Below, one piece after another: positions 15,456-23,195 of a DNA stretch of 42,008 bases. The notes below the pieces were generated by a model. That model was not told where the DNA came from. It did not search any database and saw nothing but the letters and a program-made list of their open reading frames with translations. The stretch is from Paraburkholderia elongata. GTDB lineage: Bacteria > Pseudomonadota > Gammaproteobacteria > Burkholderiales > Burkholderiaceae. Location of the stretch: assembly GCF_013177735.1 (NCBI RefSeq), contig NZ_WOEZ01000225.1, positions 1-42,008 of the forward strand, in the 5' to 3' direction. Position 1 is the stretch's first letter; every line of letters starts with the position of its first letter. Made by a program: the position numbers and the translations under genes.

Positions 15456-16115
15456 ATGTCGGGGGAAATCGTGCGACGGCGTTCCAGGAAAAGAAAACAG
15501 AGTGTGTTCGATGCCGGACGCGTCACAGGCGCGAGACTCGTATCGCCCACAATGGGTGGTCCGCTGGCGGTTCTCTTCGGTTTGGCCGCAGTGGTATGGG
15601 TAGGCTCGCATCTCGATACCCAAGCCGCCGAGAGCATTGAGGCTACGGCAGTTGTCGCGGCACTTGTGGTGGTCGGGGTATTCTGGTTTAAGCAAACCGA
15701 GCGCACGCGCAAACGGCGTGACCTTATGCAACGCCAGCAGGGGCTAGATTCGATTCGAGCGCTCGCGTGGGATGAGTTCGAAGAGTTTGTTGGCGAACTC
15801 TATCGCCTTCAGGGCTTCGAGGTGCAGTCACGACTTCGCGGCGGAGCGGATGGGGGTGTTGATCTAATCCTTGAGCGCGGCGGCGGGAAAACACTGGTTC
15901 AATGCAAACACTGGAAAAGCACGACAGTGGGCGCGCCGGTCGTCCGCGAAATGATGGGGCTTATCACGCATCACGGAGCCGTGTCTGCAAAGATCGTGTG
16001 CAGTGGAAAATTCACTCGGCAAGCTATCCAGTTCGCTGAGGGCAAGCCCATTGAACTCGTTAGTGGCGAGGCGCTTTGGCTGATGGTTGAAGCTGCCAGG
16101 CGGCCATCGATGTAA
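15456..16115 (+). CDS. Membrane-anchored Mrr-type (PD-(D/E)XK) nuclease
   Basis: This 219-residue protein has two membrane helices (about 34-51 and 61-79), preceded and followed by strongly basic stretches (RRRSRKRK, RTRKRRD), placing both ends in the cytoplasm. Residues 97-219 are an Mrr-like restriction endonuclease domain: WDEFEEFVGELYRLQGFEV, then GADGGVDLIL with Asp136 and LVQCKHWK with Gln149 and Lys151, the D-QxK active site of the family. Mrr proteins cleave modified or foreign DNA. Tethering one to the membrane suggests attack on incoming DNA or a role in abortive defence (inference). The start is uncertain; a Met at residue 33 would remove the basic N terminus but keep both helices. 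Confidence 0.85.
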   Translation: MSGEIVRRRSRKRKQSVFDAGRVTGARLVSPTMGGPLAVLFGLAAVVWVGSHLDTQAAESIEATAVVAALVVVGVFWFKQTERTRKRRDLMQRQQGLDSIRALAWDEFEEFVGELYRLQGFEVQSRLRGGADGGVDLILERGGGKTLVQCKHWKSTTVGAPVVREMMGLITHHGAVSAKIVCSGKFTRQAIQFAEGKPIELVSGEALWLMVEAARRPSM

Positions 16116-16478
16116 TTGGCTTGGAGCGACGTCTAAGTAGCTGCATCTGTAACTATCGGATTTTTTTCGGAAAAAATCTATGGGCGACCATGCAGGCCAC
16201 CCCGCCCGCGCAGTTGGCGAGCCCCCCTTGGGGAGGCGCTCTGCGAAAAAGAATTCTTTCCGCCAGACCGGCTGGACGCGTGCGGGGATCGTGGCACCTC
16301 TAGGCGAGACACTAACGCCGTGTTGCTAACTATCGCGGGCGGCAGATCCTCTACTTCAACTGCTACCAAATCAGTCGTCCTCTCTGCGATGTTGCGAATT
16401 TGCCAAAGGAATCATTGCGACGACGTGATTCGCAATGATTGGGCTGGAGCCTTGTGAAGTGGGTAGCTGAGAGATAGT
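16116..16478. other. Right-end non-coding part of the island
   Basis: No plausible gene is seen. The stretch contains GATTTTTT/AAAAAATC (16159-16166, 16171-16178), a weak hairpin 44 bases after the nuclease stop that could end its transcript, and a perfect 10-bp inverted repeat near the right boundary. Confidence 0.5.
16410..16440. repeat. Perfect 10-bp inverted repeat near the right island end
   Basis: AATCATTGCG (16410-16419) and CGCAATGATT (16431-16440) are exact complements separated by 11 bases, 39 bases inside the right boundary repeat. The position suits an integrase or excisionase arm site, though this is only positional. Confidence 0.5.
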
Positions 16479-16500
16479 GAGGGGAATTTGGAGGGGAATT
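16479..16500 (+). repeat. Right boundary direct repeat (candidate attR core)
   Basis: This is an exact 22-bp copy of 6914-6935. Sequence identity stops abruptly on both sides, which fits crossover within the repeat. Excision between the copies would give a circle of 9,565 bp. No tRNA gene is beside either copy. Confidence 0.8.
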
Positions 16501-16773
16501 CGAACTGTGTAATTGATTGATCTATCACTGACAAGGCTTTGCGGGCGATTTACATAGAATGATCGAGAAACGAATCGCGCCGGCTTCTCCGGCTCGAATT
16601 CAAAACCCCGGCACCGTGAGGCGGCCGGGGTTTTTTCATGCGGCCGCCAACGGGTGAGCATCGAAAGCGTTCGGAAAGGAAGGCGGGTGTCCAGTATTTG
16701 AGACATTCGCTTTACCGACGTCTCAAGCCGCGGTAGCCGCAGTGGCGATCCGCCTCAAATTAGAAACCGCCGC
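16501..16773. other. Core intergenic DNA right of the island
   Basis: In the uninterrupted chromosome this would continue the icd downstream region. It holds a terminator-like hairpin at 16602-16636 and otherwise no gene that I can support. Confidence 0.5.
16602..16636 (+). terminator. Terminator-like hairpin downstream of the island
   Basis: CCCCGGC (16606-16612) pairs with GCCGGGG (16624-16630) and is followed by six T. There is no gene immediately upstream in the present sequence. It may stop read-through from the island or mark a small transcript from the original icd-cspA gap. Confidence 0.7.
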
Positions 16774-16809
16774 CCAAAAAAAAGAAACCCGGCGGTGAAG
16801 CCGGGTTTC
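16774..16809 (-). terminator. cspA terminator
   Basis: GAAACCCGGC (16784-16793) pairs perfectly with GCCGGGTTTC (16800-16809). On the minus strand it is followed by eight T. It begins 22 bases after the cold-shock gene stop. Confidence 0.92.
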
Positions 16810-16831
16810 AAAGGACGGGTAACGAACAGTG

Positions 16832-17038
16832 TCAGGCAGGTGCCTGGATGTTCGATGCCTGTTTGCCTTTCGGGCCTTGCACGACCTCGAAGGTTACTTT
16901 CTGACCTTCCTTGAGGGTCTTGAACCCATTCATCTGGATGGCCGAGAAGTGTGCAAACAGATCCTCACCACCTTCGTCAGGCGTGATGAATCCGAAACCT
17001 TTTGCGTCATTGAACCATTTGACCGTACCAGTTGCCAT
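16832..17038 (-). CDS. cspA: Cold-shock domain protein
   Basis: This 68-residue single cold-shock domain is an OB fold that binds single-stranded RNA and DNA and melts mRNA structure. RNP1 is KGFGFIT (residues 13-19) and RNP2 is LFAHFSA (27-33). The protein starts MATGTVKWFND, as is typical, with a GGGGAAG ribosome-binding site. The leader is long, about 130 bases, as in cold-inducible csp genes. It lies beside clpS, like the cspD-clpS-clpA group of other proteobacteria, although it is divergent from clpS. Confidence 0.95.
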   Translation of the reverse strand: MATGTVKWFNDAKGFGFITPDEGGEDLFAHFSAIQMNGFKTLKEGQKVTFEVVQGPKGKQASNIQAPA

Positions 17039-17593
17039 TCCAACTTCCCCTGTAACTCATGTCACTACCACGAGCCCTCGAAAAGCTCGACGACCGCGCG
17101 ATGCAGCCGCTCCCTCCTCACAAGCTCACCATCGGCATTTTTTCGATTTATGGCTCAGTGAAAAAAGTGCCAGCTTGATTGTTGAGGCTCTTTATTCGAG
17201 TGTCAAGAAAATTTTGAGATGTCGTTGCCGCGTTGCAAACAGGCGTTTCCAGGGTTTTTCCCGCTTTTATTTTCTTATGTGCGGTTGCCCAAGCGGGCCG
17301 TCTTGAAAAGTCGCATAATCGACTCACATGCTGTTCTGCGGGTCGCGCACCGTCCGCTGCGCCGGGCGCGTGCCCTCAGCCAGCACTGGCAGGTTGTGCG
17401 ATACTCGATCCGACTGCGGCGCTGCACGGCTGCGACGCATCACAGGATAGGGGCCGGCTCCGCAATCGGCTCGTCGAATGACGCAACGCCGTTGGGGGTA
17501 ATCACCCATCAGGCGGTAGCGAACGGGCTCACCGGCCGGTCGGCCGGGTTTTGACAGGATTGCGGGCCTGTCCTAGTTGTTTAGAATGGGTGT
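17039..17593. other. Divergent cspA/clpS intergenic region
   Basis: These 555 bases hold the cspA leader and promoter on the left and the clpS promoter on the right. A TAGAAT -10-like element lies at 17582-17587, very close to the clpS start. The forward open frames here have implausible translations and are not called. Confidence 0.5.
17178..17206 (-). promoter_or_regulatory. Sigma-70 promoter of the cold-shock gene
   Basis: On the minus strand TTGACA (17201-17206) is a perfect -35, separated by 17 bases from AACAAT (17178-17183) as -10. Transcription would start near 17171, giving a leader of about 130 bases. Confidence 0.7.
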
Positions 17594-17908
17594 ATGGCGA
17601 TTATCCCGGACAAGCAGGACGGCACCGTACTGGAGCGGCAGGAGAAGAAGCTCAAGCCGCCATCCATGTACAAGGTGGTGCTGCTGAATGACGACTTCAC
17701 GCCAATGGAATTTGTCGTGATGATCGTGCAGGAATATTTCAATAAAGATCGTGAAACCGCAACGCAAGTCATGTTGAAGGTGCATCGCGAGGGCAGGGGA
17801 GTTTGTGGGGTCTATACGCGGGACATCGCGTCGACCAAAGTCGAGCAAGTCGTTACCCACGCACGGCAGGCCGGGCATCCGCTGCAGTGTGTGATGGAGG
17901 AAGCATGA
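17594..17908 (+). CDS. clpS: ClpS adaptor of the ClpAP protease
   Basis: ClpS delivers proteins with destabilising N-terminal residues to ClpAP. It has 104 residues. The N-terminal 20 residues are flexible and charged, the part that threads into ClpA. The binding pocket is visible as VVLLNDDFTPMEFV and MLKVHREGRGVCGVYTRDIA, with the His that contacts the substrate N terminus. The stop codon overlaps the clpA start, so the two are co-translated. Confidence 0.96.
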   Translation: MAIIPDKQDGTVLERQEKKLKPPSMYKVVLLNDDFTPMEFVVMIVQEYFNKDRETATQVMLKVHREGRGVCGVYTRDIASTKVEQVVTHARQAGHPLQCVMEEA

Positions 17909-20202
17909 TTGCCCAGGAACTGGAAGTCAGCCTGCACATGGCGTTCATGGAAGCACGCCAGGCGCGGCACGAGTTCATCACGGTCGAACATCTTTTGCTG
18001 GCACTGTTGGACAATCCAACGGCTGCGGAGGTGTTGCGTGCATGCGCGGCCAATATCGAGGATCTGCGCCAGAACCTGCGCAACTTCATTCATGACAACA
18101 CGCCTACCGTGCCTGGCACGGATGACGTCGACACGCAGCCCACGCTGGGTTTCCAGCGTGTGATCCAGCGCGCGATCATGCATGTGCAATCCACCTCGAA
18201 CGGCAAGAAGGAAGTGACCGGCGCGAACGTGTTGGTTGCGATCTTCGGCGAGAAGGATTCGCATGCGGTGTACTACCTGCAGCAGCAGGGCGTGACGCGT
18301 CTGGATGTGGTGAATTTCATCTCGCATGGCATTGCCAAGACCAGCAGCACGGACGCCGCGAAAGCGAGCGACGCGAATGCCGAGTCCGACGAAGCCGCCG
18401 CGCAGAAAGAAACGCCGCTCGCCCAGTTCACGCAGAACCTGAACCAGATGGCGAAAGACGGCCGCATCGATCCGCTGATCGGGCGCGAGTCGGAAGTCGA
18501 GCGCGTGGTGCAGGTGCTGTGCCGCAGGCGCAAGAACAATCCGCTACTGGTCGGTGAGGCCGGTGTCGGCAAGACGGCGATCGCCGAAGGGCTCGCCTGG
18601 CGCATTACGCGCGGCGAAGTGCCGGATATTCTGGCGGATGCGCAGGTGTATTCGCTCGACATGGGTGCGCTGCTCGCCGGCACCAAGTATCGCGGCGACT
18701 TCGAGCAACGGCTGAAGACGGTCCTCAAGGAATTGAAGGAACGTCCGCACGCGATCCTGTTCATCGACGAAATTCATACGCTGATCGGCGCGGGCGCTGC
18801 GTCGGGCGGCACGCTGGATGCATCGAATCTGCTGAAGCCGGCGTTGTCGTCGGGCACGCTCAAGTGCATCGGCGCGACCACGTTCACGGAATATCGCGGC
18901 ATCTTCGAAAAAGACGCGGCCTTGTCGCGCCGTTTCCAGAAGATCGACGTGACCGAGCCGACCGTCGAGCAGACGGTGGCGATCCTGCGCGGCCTGAAGT
19001 CGCGCTTCGAAGAGCATCACGGCGTGAAGTATTCGTCGGGTGCGCTGTCGGCGGCGGCTGAGTTGTCGGCACGCTTCATCACGGATCGTCATCTGCCGGA
19101 CAAGGCGATCGACGTGATCGACGAAGCAGGCGCGGCGCAACGCATCCTGCCGAAGTCGAAGCAGAAGAAGACCATCGGCAAGAACGAGATCGAAGAAATC
19201 ATCTCGAAGATTGCTCGTGTACCGCCGCAAAGCGTGTCGCAAGACGATCGCAGCAAGCTGCAAACGCTGGATCGCGATCTGAAGAGCGTGGTGTTCGGGC
19301 AAGACCCGGCCATCGACGCGCTGTCGGCCGCGATCAAGATGGCGCGCGCAGGCCTCGGCAAGCTGGACAAGCCGATCGGCGCGTTCCTGTTCTCCGGCCC
19401 GACTGGCGTCGGCAAGACGGAAGTGGCGAAGCAATTGGCGTTCACGCTGGGGATCGAGCTGATCCGCTTCGACATGTCGGAATACATGGAGCGTCATGCG
19501 GTGAGCCGTTTGATCGGCGCGCCGCCGGGCTATGTCGGTTTCGATCAGGGTGGTTTGCTGACCGAAGCCGTCACGAAGAAGCCGCATTGCGTGCTGCTGC
19601 TCGACGAAATCGAGAAGGCGCATCCGGACATCTACAACGTGCTGCTGCAGGTGATGGACCACGGTACGCTGACGGACAACAACGGCCGCAAGGCGGATTT
19701 CCGCAACGTCATCATCATCATGACGACGAATGCGGGTGCCGAGGCAATGGGCAAGGCGGTGATCGGCTTCACGAATCGTCGGGAAACCGGCGACGAAATG
19801 GTCGACATCAAGCGCATGTTCACGCCGGAGTTCCGTAACCGTCTGGACGCAACGATCAGCTTCCGCTCGCTCGATGAGGAAATCATCATGCGGGTGGTCG
19901 ACAAATTCCTGATGCAGCTGGAAGATCAGTTGCACGAGAAGAAGGTCGATGCGCTCTTCACCGACGCGTTGCGCAAGCATCTCGCCAAGCACGGTTTCGA
20001 TCCGCTGATGGGCGCGCGGCCAATGCAGCGTCTGATCCAGGACACTATCCGTCGTGCGCTGGCCGACGAGCTGCTGTTCGGCAAGCTGATGAACGGCGGC
20101 CGCGTGACGGTCGACGTGGATGCGGAAGACAAGGTGCAGTTGACCTTCGACGAGCATCCGGCGCCGCGCAATCCGAATCCGGAAGCGGTCGAGGTCGAGT
20201 AA
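17905..20202 (+). CDS. clpA: ClpA ATPase subunit of ClpAP
   Basis: ClpA is the AAA+ unfoldase that feeds substrates to ClpP. It has 765 residues. The N domain is residues 1-145. AAA module 1 carries GEAGVGKT (Walker A) and LFIDEIHTLIGAG (Walker B). Module 2 carries GPTGVGKT and VLLLDEIEKAHPD, and a sensor region ends FDPLMGARPMQRLI. There is a short acidic-Ala linker (AAKASDANAESDEAAAQ) after the N domain. ATG 17905 overlaps the clpS stop, and GGAGG lies four bases upstream. The ClpP-contacting IGF-like loop is probably VIGFTNRRE. Confidence 0.97.
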   Translation: MIAQELEVSLHMAFMEARQARHEFITVEHLLLALLDNPTAAEVLRACAANIEDLRQNLRNFIHDNTPTVPGTDDVDTQPTLGFQRVIQRAIMHVQSTSNGKKEVTGANVLVAIFGEKDSHAVYYLQQQGVTRLDVVNFISHGIAKTSSTDAAKASDANAESDEAAAQKETPLAQFTQNLNQMAKDGRIDPLIGRESEVERVVQVLCRRRKNNPLLVGEAGVGKTAIAEGLAWRITRGEVPDILADAQVYSLDMGALLAGTKYRGDFEQRLKTVLKELKERPHAILFIDEIHTLIGAGAASGGTLDASNLLKPALSSGTLKCIGATTFTEYRGIFEKDAALSRRFQKIDVTEPTVEQTVAILRGLKSRFEEHHGVKYSSGALSAAAELSARFITDRHLPDKAIDVIDEAGAAQRILPKSKQKKTIGKNEIEEIISKIARVPPQSVSQDDRSKLQTLDRDLKSVVFGQDPAIDALSAAIKMARAGLGKLDKPIGAFLFSGPTGVGKTEVAKQLAFTLGIELIRFDMSEYMERHAVSRLIGAPPGYVGFDQGGLLTEAVTKKPHCVLLLDEIEKAHPDIYNVLLQVMDHGTLTDNNGRKADFRNVIIIMTTNAGAEAMGKAVIGFTNRRETGDEMVDIKRMFTPEFRNRLDATISFRSLDEEIIMRVVDKFLMQLEDQLHEKKVDALFTDALRKHLAKHGFDPLMGARPMQRLIQDTIRRALADELLFGKLMNGGRVTVDVDAEDKVQLTFDEHPAPRNPNPEAVEVE

Positions 20203-20234
20203 GTCAGTCGAGTAACGCTTTAGTCGTCCCTCTG

Positions 20235-20278
20235 AAAGCAGAACGGCGCGGGTTGAACCCCGCGCCGTTCTGCTTTTT
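20235..20278 (+). terminator. clpA terminator
   Basis: A 15-bp perfect stem (GCAGAACGGCGCGGG at 20238-20252 with its complement at 20259-20273) is extended by A/T pairs and followed by five T. Confidence 0.93.
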
Positions 20279-20319
20279 GCGTTGTACGAAGCGCTTGTTA
20301 GAAGCAAGCGACGCTTCAA

Positions 20320-20340
20320 CGCTTATCGCTTATCGCTTAT
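20320..20340 (+). repeat. Three tandem CGCTTAT units
   Basis: CGCTTAT occurs three times head to tail between the clpA terminator and the dut stop. It could vary in number by replication slippage. No function is evident. Confidence 0.7.
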
Positions 20341-20354
20341 CGGTGGTCTAAGTC

Positions 20355-20801
20355 TTAGTGCTTGCCCGTGCTCCCGAACCCACCGTTACCACGCTCGCTG
20401 GTTTCGAAATCGTCGACGATATTGAACTCGGCCTGGACCACCGGCACGATCACGAGTTGCGCGAGGCGCTCCATCGGATTCAGCACGAACGTGGTCTCGC
20501 CGCGGTTCCACGTCGAGATCATCAGCTGACCTTGGTAATCCGAATCGATCAGGCCGACCAGATTGCCCAGCACGATCCCATGCTTATGACCCAGGCCCGA
20601 ACGCGGCAGAATCAACGCGGCATAACCCGGATCGGCGACGTGAATCGCCAGACCCGTCGGCACCAGCGCGGTTTCGCCGGGTTTCAGCGTCAACGGTTCG
20701 TCGAGGCACGCGCGCAGGTCGAGGCCCGCGCTGCCGGTGGTTGCGTAGGCCGGGAGTTGGTCGCGCATGCGCGCATCGAGAATCTTGAGGTCGAGTTTCA
20801 T
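20355..20801 (-). CDS. dut: dUTP diphosphatase
   Basis: This enzyme hydrolyses dUTP to dUMP and pyrophosphate, keeping uracil out of DNA and feeding thymidylate synthesis. It has 148 residues, as in the trimeric family. All five motifs are present: SAGLDLRA, PRSGLGHKHGI, GLIDSDYQGQL (catalytic Asp), ERLAQLVIVP, and the C-terminal arm GNGGFGSTG. It is last in the leftward group, 14 bases after the oxidoreductase gene. In many proteobacteria coaBC and dut are neighbours; here the oxidoreductase sits between them. Confidence 0.97.
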   Translation of the reverse strand: MKLDLKILDARMRDQLPAYATTGSAGLDLRACLDEPLTLKPGETALVPTGLAIHVADPGYAALILPRSGLGHKHGIVLGNLVGLIDSDYQGQLMISTWNRGETTFVLNPMERLAQLVIVPVVQAEFNIVDDFETSERGNGGFGSTGKH

Positions 20802-20815
20802 GCAGGTTCGAAGGT

Positions 20816-21835
20816 TTAAGGAGTGGAGGCCGGGCGTCCGAGTTGGAACGCTTCGGCGAGAAGTTCATAGGAGCGCAGCCGGGCGCGGTAGCTGCCCGCT
20901 ACGGTGAGCACGATCAGTTCGTCGGCCTGGAACTGCTCCTGCAAGGCATGAAGCCGCTCAGTCACGGTTTCCGGCGTGCCGATGATACTGCGCGGCTTCT
21001 CGCGGTCGATCACCAGTTGCTCGCGTACGCCGTATTCTTGCGCGGCGCCTTGCTCGACCGTCGGAATCGGCGCATTCAGGCCAAGGGCCATCTGCACGCG
21101 GCGCAGGTCGACCGCTTTTTCCAGGTCGGCGGCTTCCTGTTCGGTGTCGGCGCAAATCACGAACACCGAGGCGGCCAGATAGGGCTGTTCTGTTTCCAGG
21201 CTAGCCTTGAAGTGTTCACGATAATCCAGCGCCACCTGATGCCCGAAATGCGCGTTGATGAAATGCGCGAAGGCAAAGCGGATGCCGAGTTGCGCCGCCA
21301 GCAGGCCGCCGAATTCACTCGATCCGAGTACCCACAATTGGGGGCGCGTGGCGATTTGCGGCTGAAGCAGTACGCCGTGCCCAAGGTGATCCTCGGGCAG
21401 TGTGCCGTGCATCAGGCCGACCAGATCGGCGACCTGCTGCGGAAAAATTTCGCCGCGATTGTAGGCACCGGCTGCGACTGCTTGCGCCGTGCGCATGTCG
21501 CCGCCCGGGGCGCGTCCTACGCCGAGGTCGATACGATTGGGAAACAGCGCCTCGAGCATCATGAATTGCTCGGCGACCTTGAAAGGGCTGTAGTACGGCA
21601 GCATCACGCCACCTGAGCCGAGTCGAATGCGTTTGGTGACGCTGCCGAGGCGCGCCAGCATCACCTCGGGGCACGGGTTCGACACGCCGCGCAAGCCGTG
21701 ATGCTCGGCGCACCAATAGCGCGTGTAGCCGAGGTCGTCAGCCAGCTGGGCGAGTTCGACGGTGGCGGCGATTGCGTCCGCCACTGAGTGCCCGTCGATC
21801 ACGGGCGTTTGATCGAGCACGGAAAGTAGCGTCAT
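20816..21835 (-). CDS. LLM-class flavin-dependent oxidoreductase
   Basis: This 339-residue protein has the luciferase-like monooxygenase fold (TIM barrel using reduced flavin). It resembles the YhbW/MsnO8 branch: LSVLDQTPV start, then ELAQLADDLGYTRYWCAEHHG, IRLGSGGVMLPYYSPFKVAEQF, and NRIDLGVGRAPGGD. The actual substrate is unknown. ATG 21835 is chosen because it begins MTLLSVLDQTPV as in relatives; the 19 extra codons upstream are probably not translated. It has a GGAG about 11 bases upstream. It is inserted between coaBC and dut in the same direction, 75 bases from coaBC. Confidence 0.9.
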   Translation of the reverse strand: MTLLSVLDQTPVIDGHSVADAIAATVELAQLADDLGYTRYWCAEHHGLRGVSNPCPEVMLARLGSVTKRIRLGSGGVMLPYYSPFKVAEQFMMLEALFPNRIDLGVGRAPGGDMRTAQAVAAGAYNRGEIFPQQVADLVGLMHGTLPEDHLGHGVLLQPQIATRPQLWVLGSSEFGGLLAAQLGIRFAFAHFINAHFGHQVALDYREHFKASLETEQPYLAASVFVICADTEQEAADLEKAVDLRRVQMALGLNAPIPTVEQGAAQEYGVREQLVIDREKPRSIIGTPETVTERLHALQEQFQADELIVLTVAGSYRARLRSYELLAEAFQLGRPASTP

Positions 21836-21910
21836 GTCAGTACTGCTCCAGATGAATCGATGCGCTAGAGGCGTTCGCGGCGAACGCAACATGCGCCGCC
21901 GCGAGCGGCT

Positions 21911-23125
21911 TCAGCGAATCAGACTTGTGTCGGGCAGACGCCTGGCAATTTCTACGATCAATGCGCGCGCGAGCGTCTGCTTGTCGGCGCGTGGCAGCTT
22001 GGTGGCACCTGCCGCTTCGAACAGGATGACTTCGTTGTCGTCCATGCCGAAGGTCAGTGGACCGAGATTGCCGATCAATAAAGGCACGTTCTTGCGCACG
22101 CGCTTTTCTTCGCCGTGCAGTTCGAGGTCGCCGCTCTCGGCCGCGAAACCGACTGTGAACGGCGGATGTGGCAGCTTGGCGACCGAAGCCAGAATGTCCG
22201 GATTCTCGACGAACGTGAAGGTGGGCAGTGCGCGCTCGGCGGTCTTCTTGATCTTCTGTTCGCTGGCGTGATCGACGCGCCAGTCGGCCACCGCGGCCAC
22301 GCCGATAAAGATGTCGGCGTCCGCGACCGAACGCATCACCGCGTCGTGCATTTGCTGTGCAGTTTGCACGTCTTCGCGGAACACACCCCACGGCGTTTCC
22401 AGCGCAACCGGGCCGGCGACCAGATGCACCTCGGCGCCCGCTTGTTGCGCGGCGCGCGCCAACGCAAAACCCATCTTGCCGCTCGAACGATTGGTGATGC
22501 CGCGCACCGGATCGAGCGGCTCGAAGGTCGGGCCGGCGGTCAGCAACACGCGACGGCCGGACAGGATCTTGGGCGAGAAGAACGACGCGATCGCCTCAAA
22601 CGTGGCGACCGCTTCCAACATTCGCCCGTCGCCGGTTTCGCCGCACGCTTGCGGACCCGAATCGGGGCCGAGCACTTCAATGCCGTCCGCGCGCAACTGC
22701 GTGACGTTGCGTTGGGTCGCCGGGTTTTGCCACATCTGCCGGTTCATCGCCGGCACGACGAGCAGCGGACAATCCCGCGCGACACACAGCGTCGAGAGCA
22801 GATCGTCGGCCATGCCGTGCGCGAGTTTGGCGAGGAAGTCGGTAGAGGCGGGCGCAATGACGATCGCGTCGGCTTCACGCGACAGATCGATGTGCGCCAT
22901 GTTGTTCGGCACGCGCGCGTCCCACTGGCTCGTGTAGACCGGCCGGCCGGACAGCGCCTGCATCGTGACGGGGGTGATGAACTGCGTAGCCGCTTCGGTC
23001 ATGACGACCTGCACGGTCGCGCCGGCCTTGGTCAACAGGCGCGTGAGTTCGGCGATCTTGTAGCAGGCAATGCCGCCCGTCATGCCGAGGACGAGGTGTT
23101 TTCCTGCGAGTTCTGCGGTTGCCAA
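21911..23125 (-). CDS. coaBC: Phosphopantothenoylcysteine decarboxylase/ligase
   Basis: This bifunctional enzyme of coenzyme A synthesis joins cysteine to 4'-phosphopantothenate (CoaB part) and decarboxylates the product with FMN (CoaC part). It has 404 residues. The CoaC half is residues 1-180, with GMTGGIACYK, the active-site His in NMAHIDLS, the PAMN strand, and ACGETGDGRM with its catalytic Cys. The CoaB half follows from LLTAGPTFEPLDPVRGITNRS. The start is TTG at 23123-23125, supported by GGAGG (23132-23136) six bases upstream and a normal N terminus. It lies 70 bases after lspA. Confidence 0.95.
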   Translation of the reverse strand: MATAELAGKHLVLGMTGGIACYKIAELTRLLTKAGATVQVVMTEAATQFITPVTMQALSGRPVYTSQWDARVPNNMAHIDLSREADAIVIAPASTDFLAKLAHGMADDLLSTLCVARDCPLLVVPAMNRQMWQNPATQRNVTQLRADGIEVLGPDSGPQACGETGDGRMLEAVATFEAIASFFSPKILSGRRVLLTAGPTFEPLDPVRGITNRSSGKMGFALARAAQQAGAEVHLVAGPVALETPWGVFREDVQTAQQMHDAVMRSVADADIFIGVAAVADWRVDHASEQKIKKTAERALPTFTFVENPDILASVAKLPHPPFTVGFAAESGDLELHGEEKRVRKNVPLLIGNLGPLTFGMDDNEVILFEAAGATKLPRADKQTLARALIVEIARRLPDTSLIR

Positions 23126-23195
23126 CGAAAGCCTCCGACAAAGCGTGGTGGCGGGCAGCGGTGCGAGTGTCGCACCGTCAGCCGCCTAAGCGACG

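Larger units (their letters stand above)
6914..16500. mobile_element. Integrative element (genomic island) between icd and cspA
   Basis: This 9.6-kb block is flanked by a perfect 22-bp direct repeat. Its first gene encodes a P4-type integrase beside the left repeat. It interrupts an arrangement (icd, then cspA, clpS, clpA) that is familiar in Burkholderia. Content in order: integrase, small unknown protein, AlpA-like regulator, small unknown protein, PrimPol-DUF3987 protein, structured repeat region, small unknown protein, MITE-like insert, two membrane proteins transcribed toward each other, and an Mrr-type nuclease. No capsid, tail, conjugation or relaxase genes are present, so it resembles a phage satellite or integrative plasmid-like island rather than a prophage. 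The cargo half (about 13.0-15.0 kb) is visibly lower in GC than the core. Confidence 0.88.

Noticed and set aside
15105..15731. Two overlapping leftward open frames before and within the nuclease gene
   Set aside because: The translations are Arg/Ser/Pro-rich, they are antisense to the Mrr-type gene, and no initiation signal is visible.
16479..16516. tRNA 3'-end remnant at the right boundary, suggested by TTCGAA within GGGGAATTCGAACTG
   Set aside because: On the minus strand it resembles a T-loop, but no acceptor, anticodon or D arm can be folded around it, and the left copy lacks the motif.
18544..20319. Leftward open frame of 591 codons across clpA
   Set aside because: It is antisense to clpA and has no recognisable domain.
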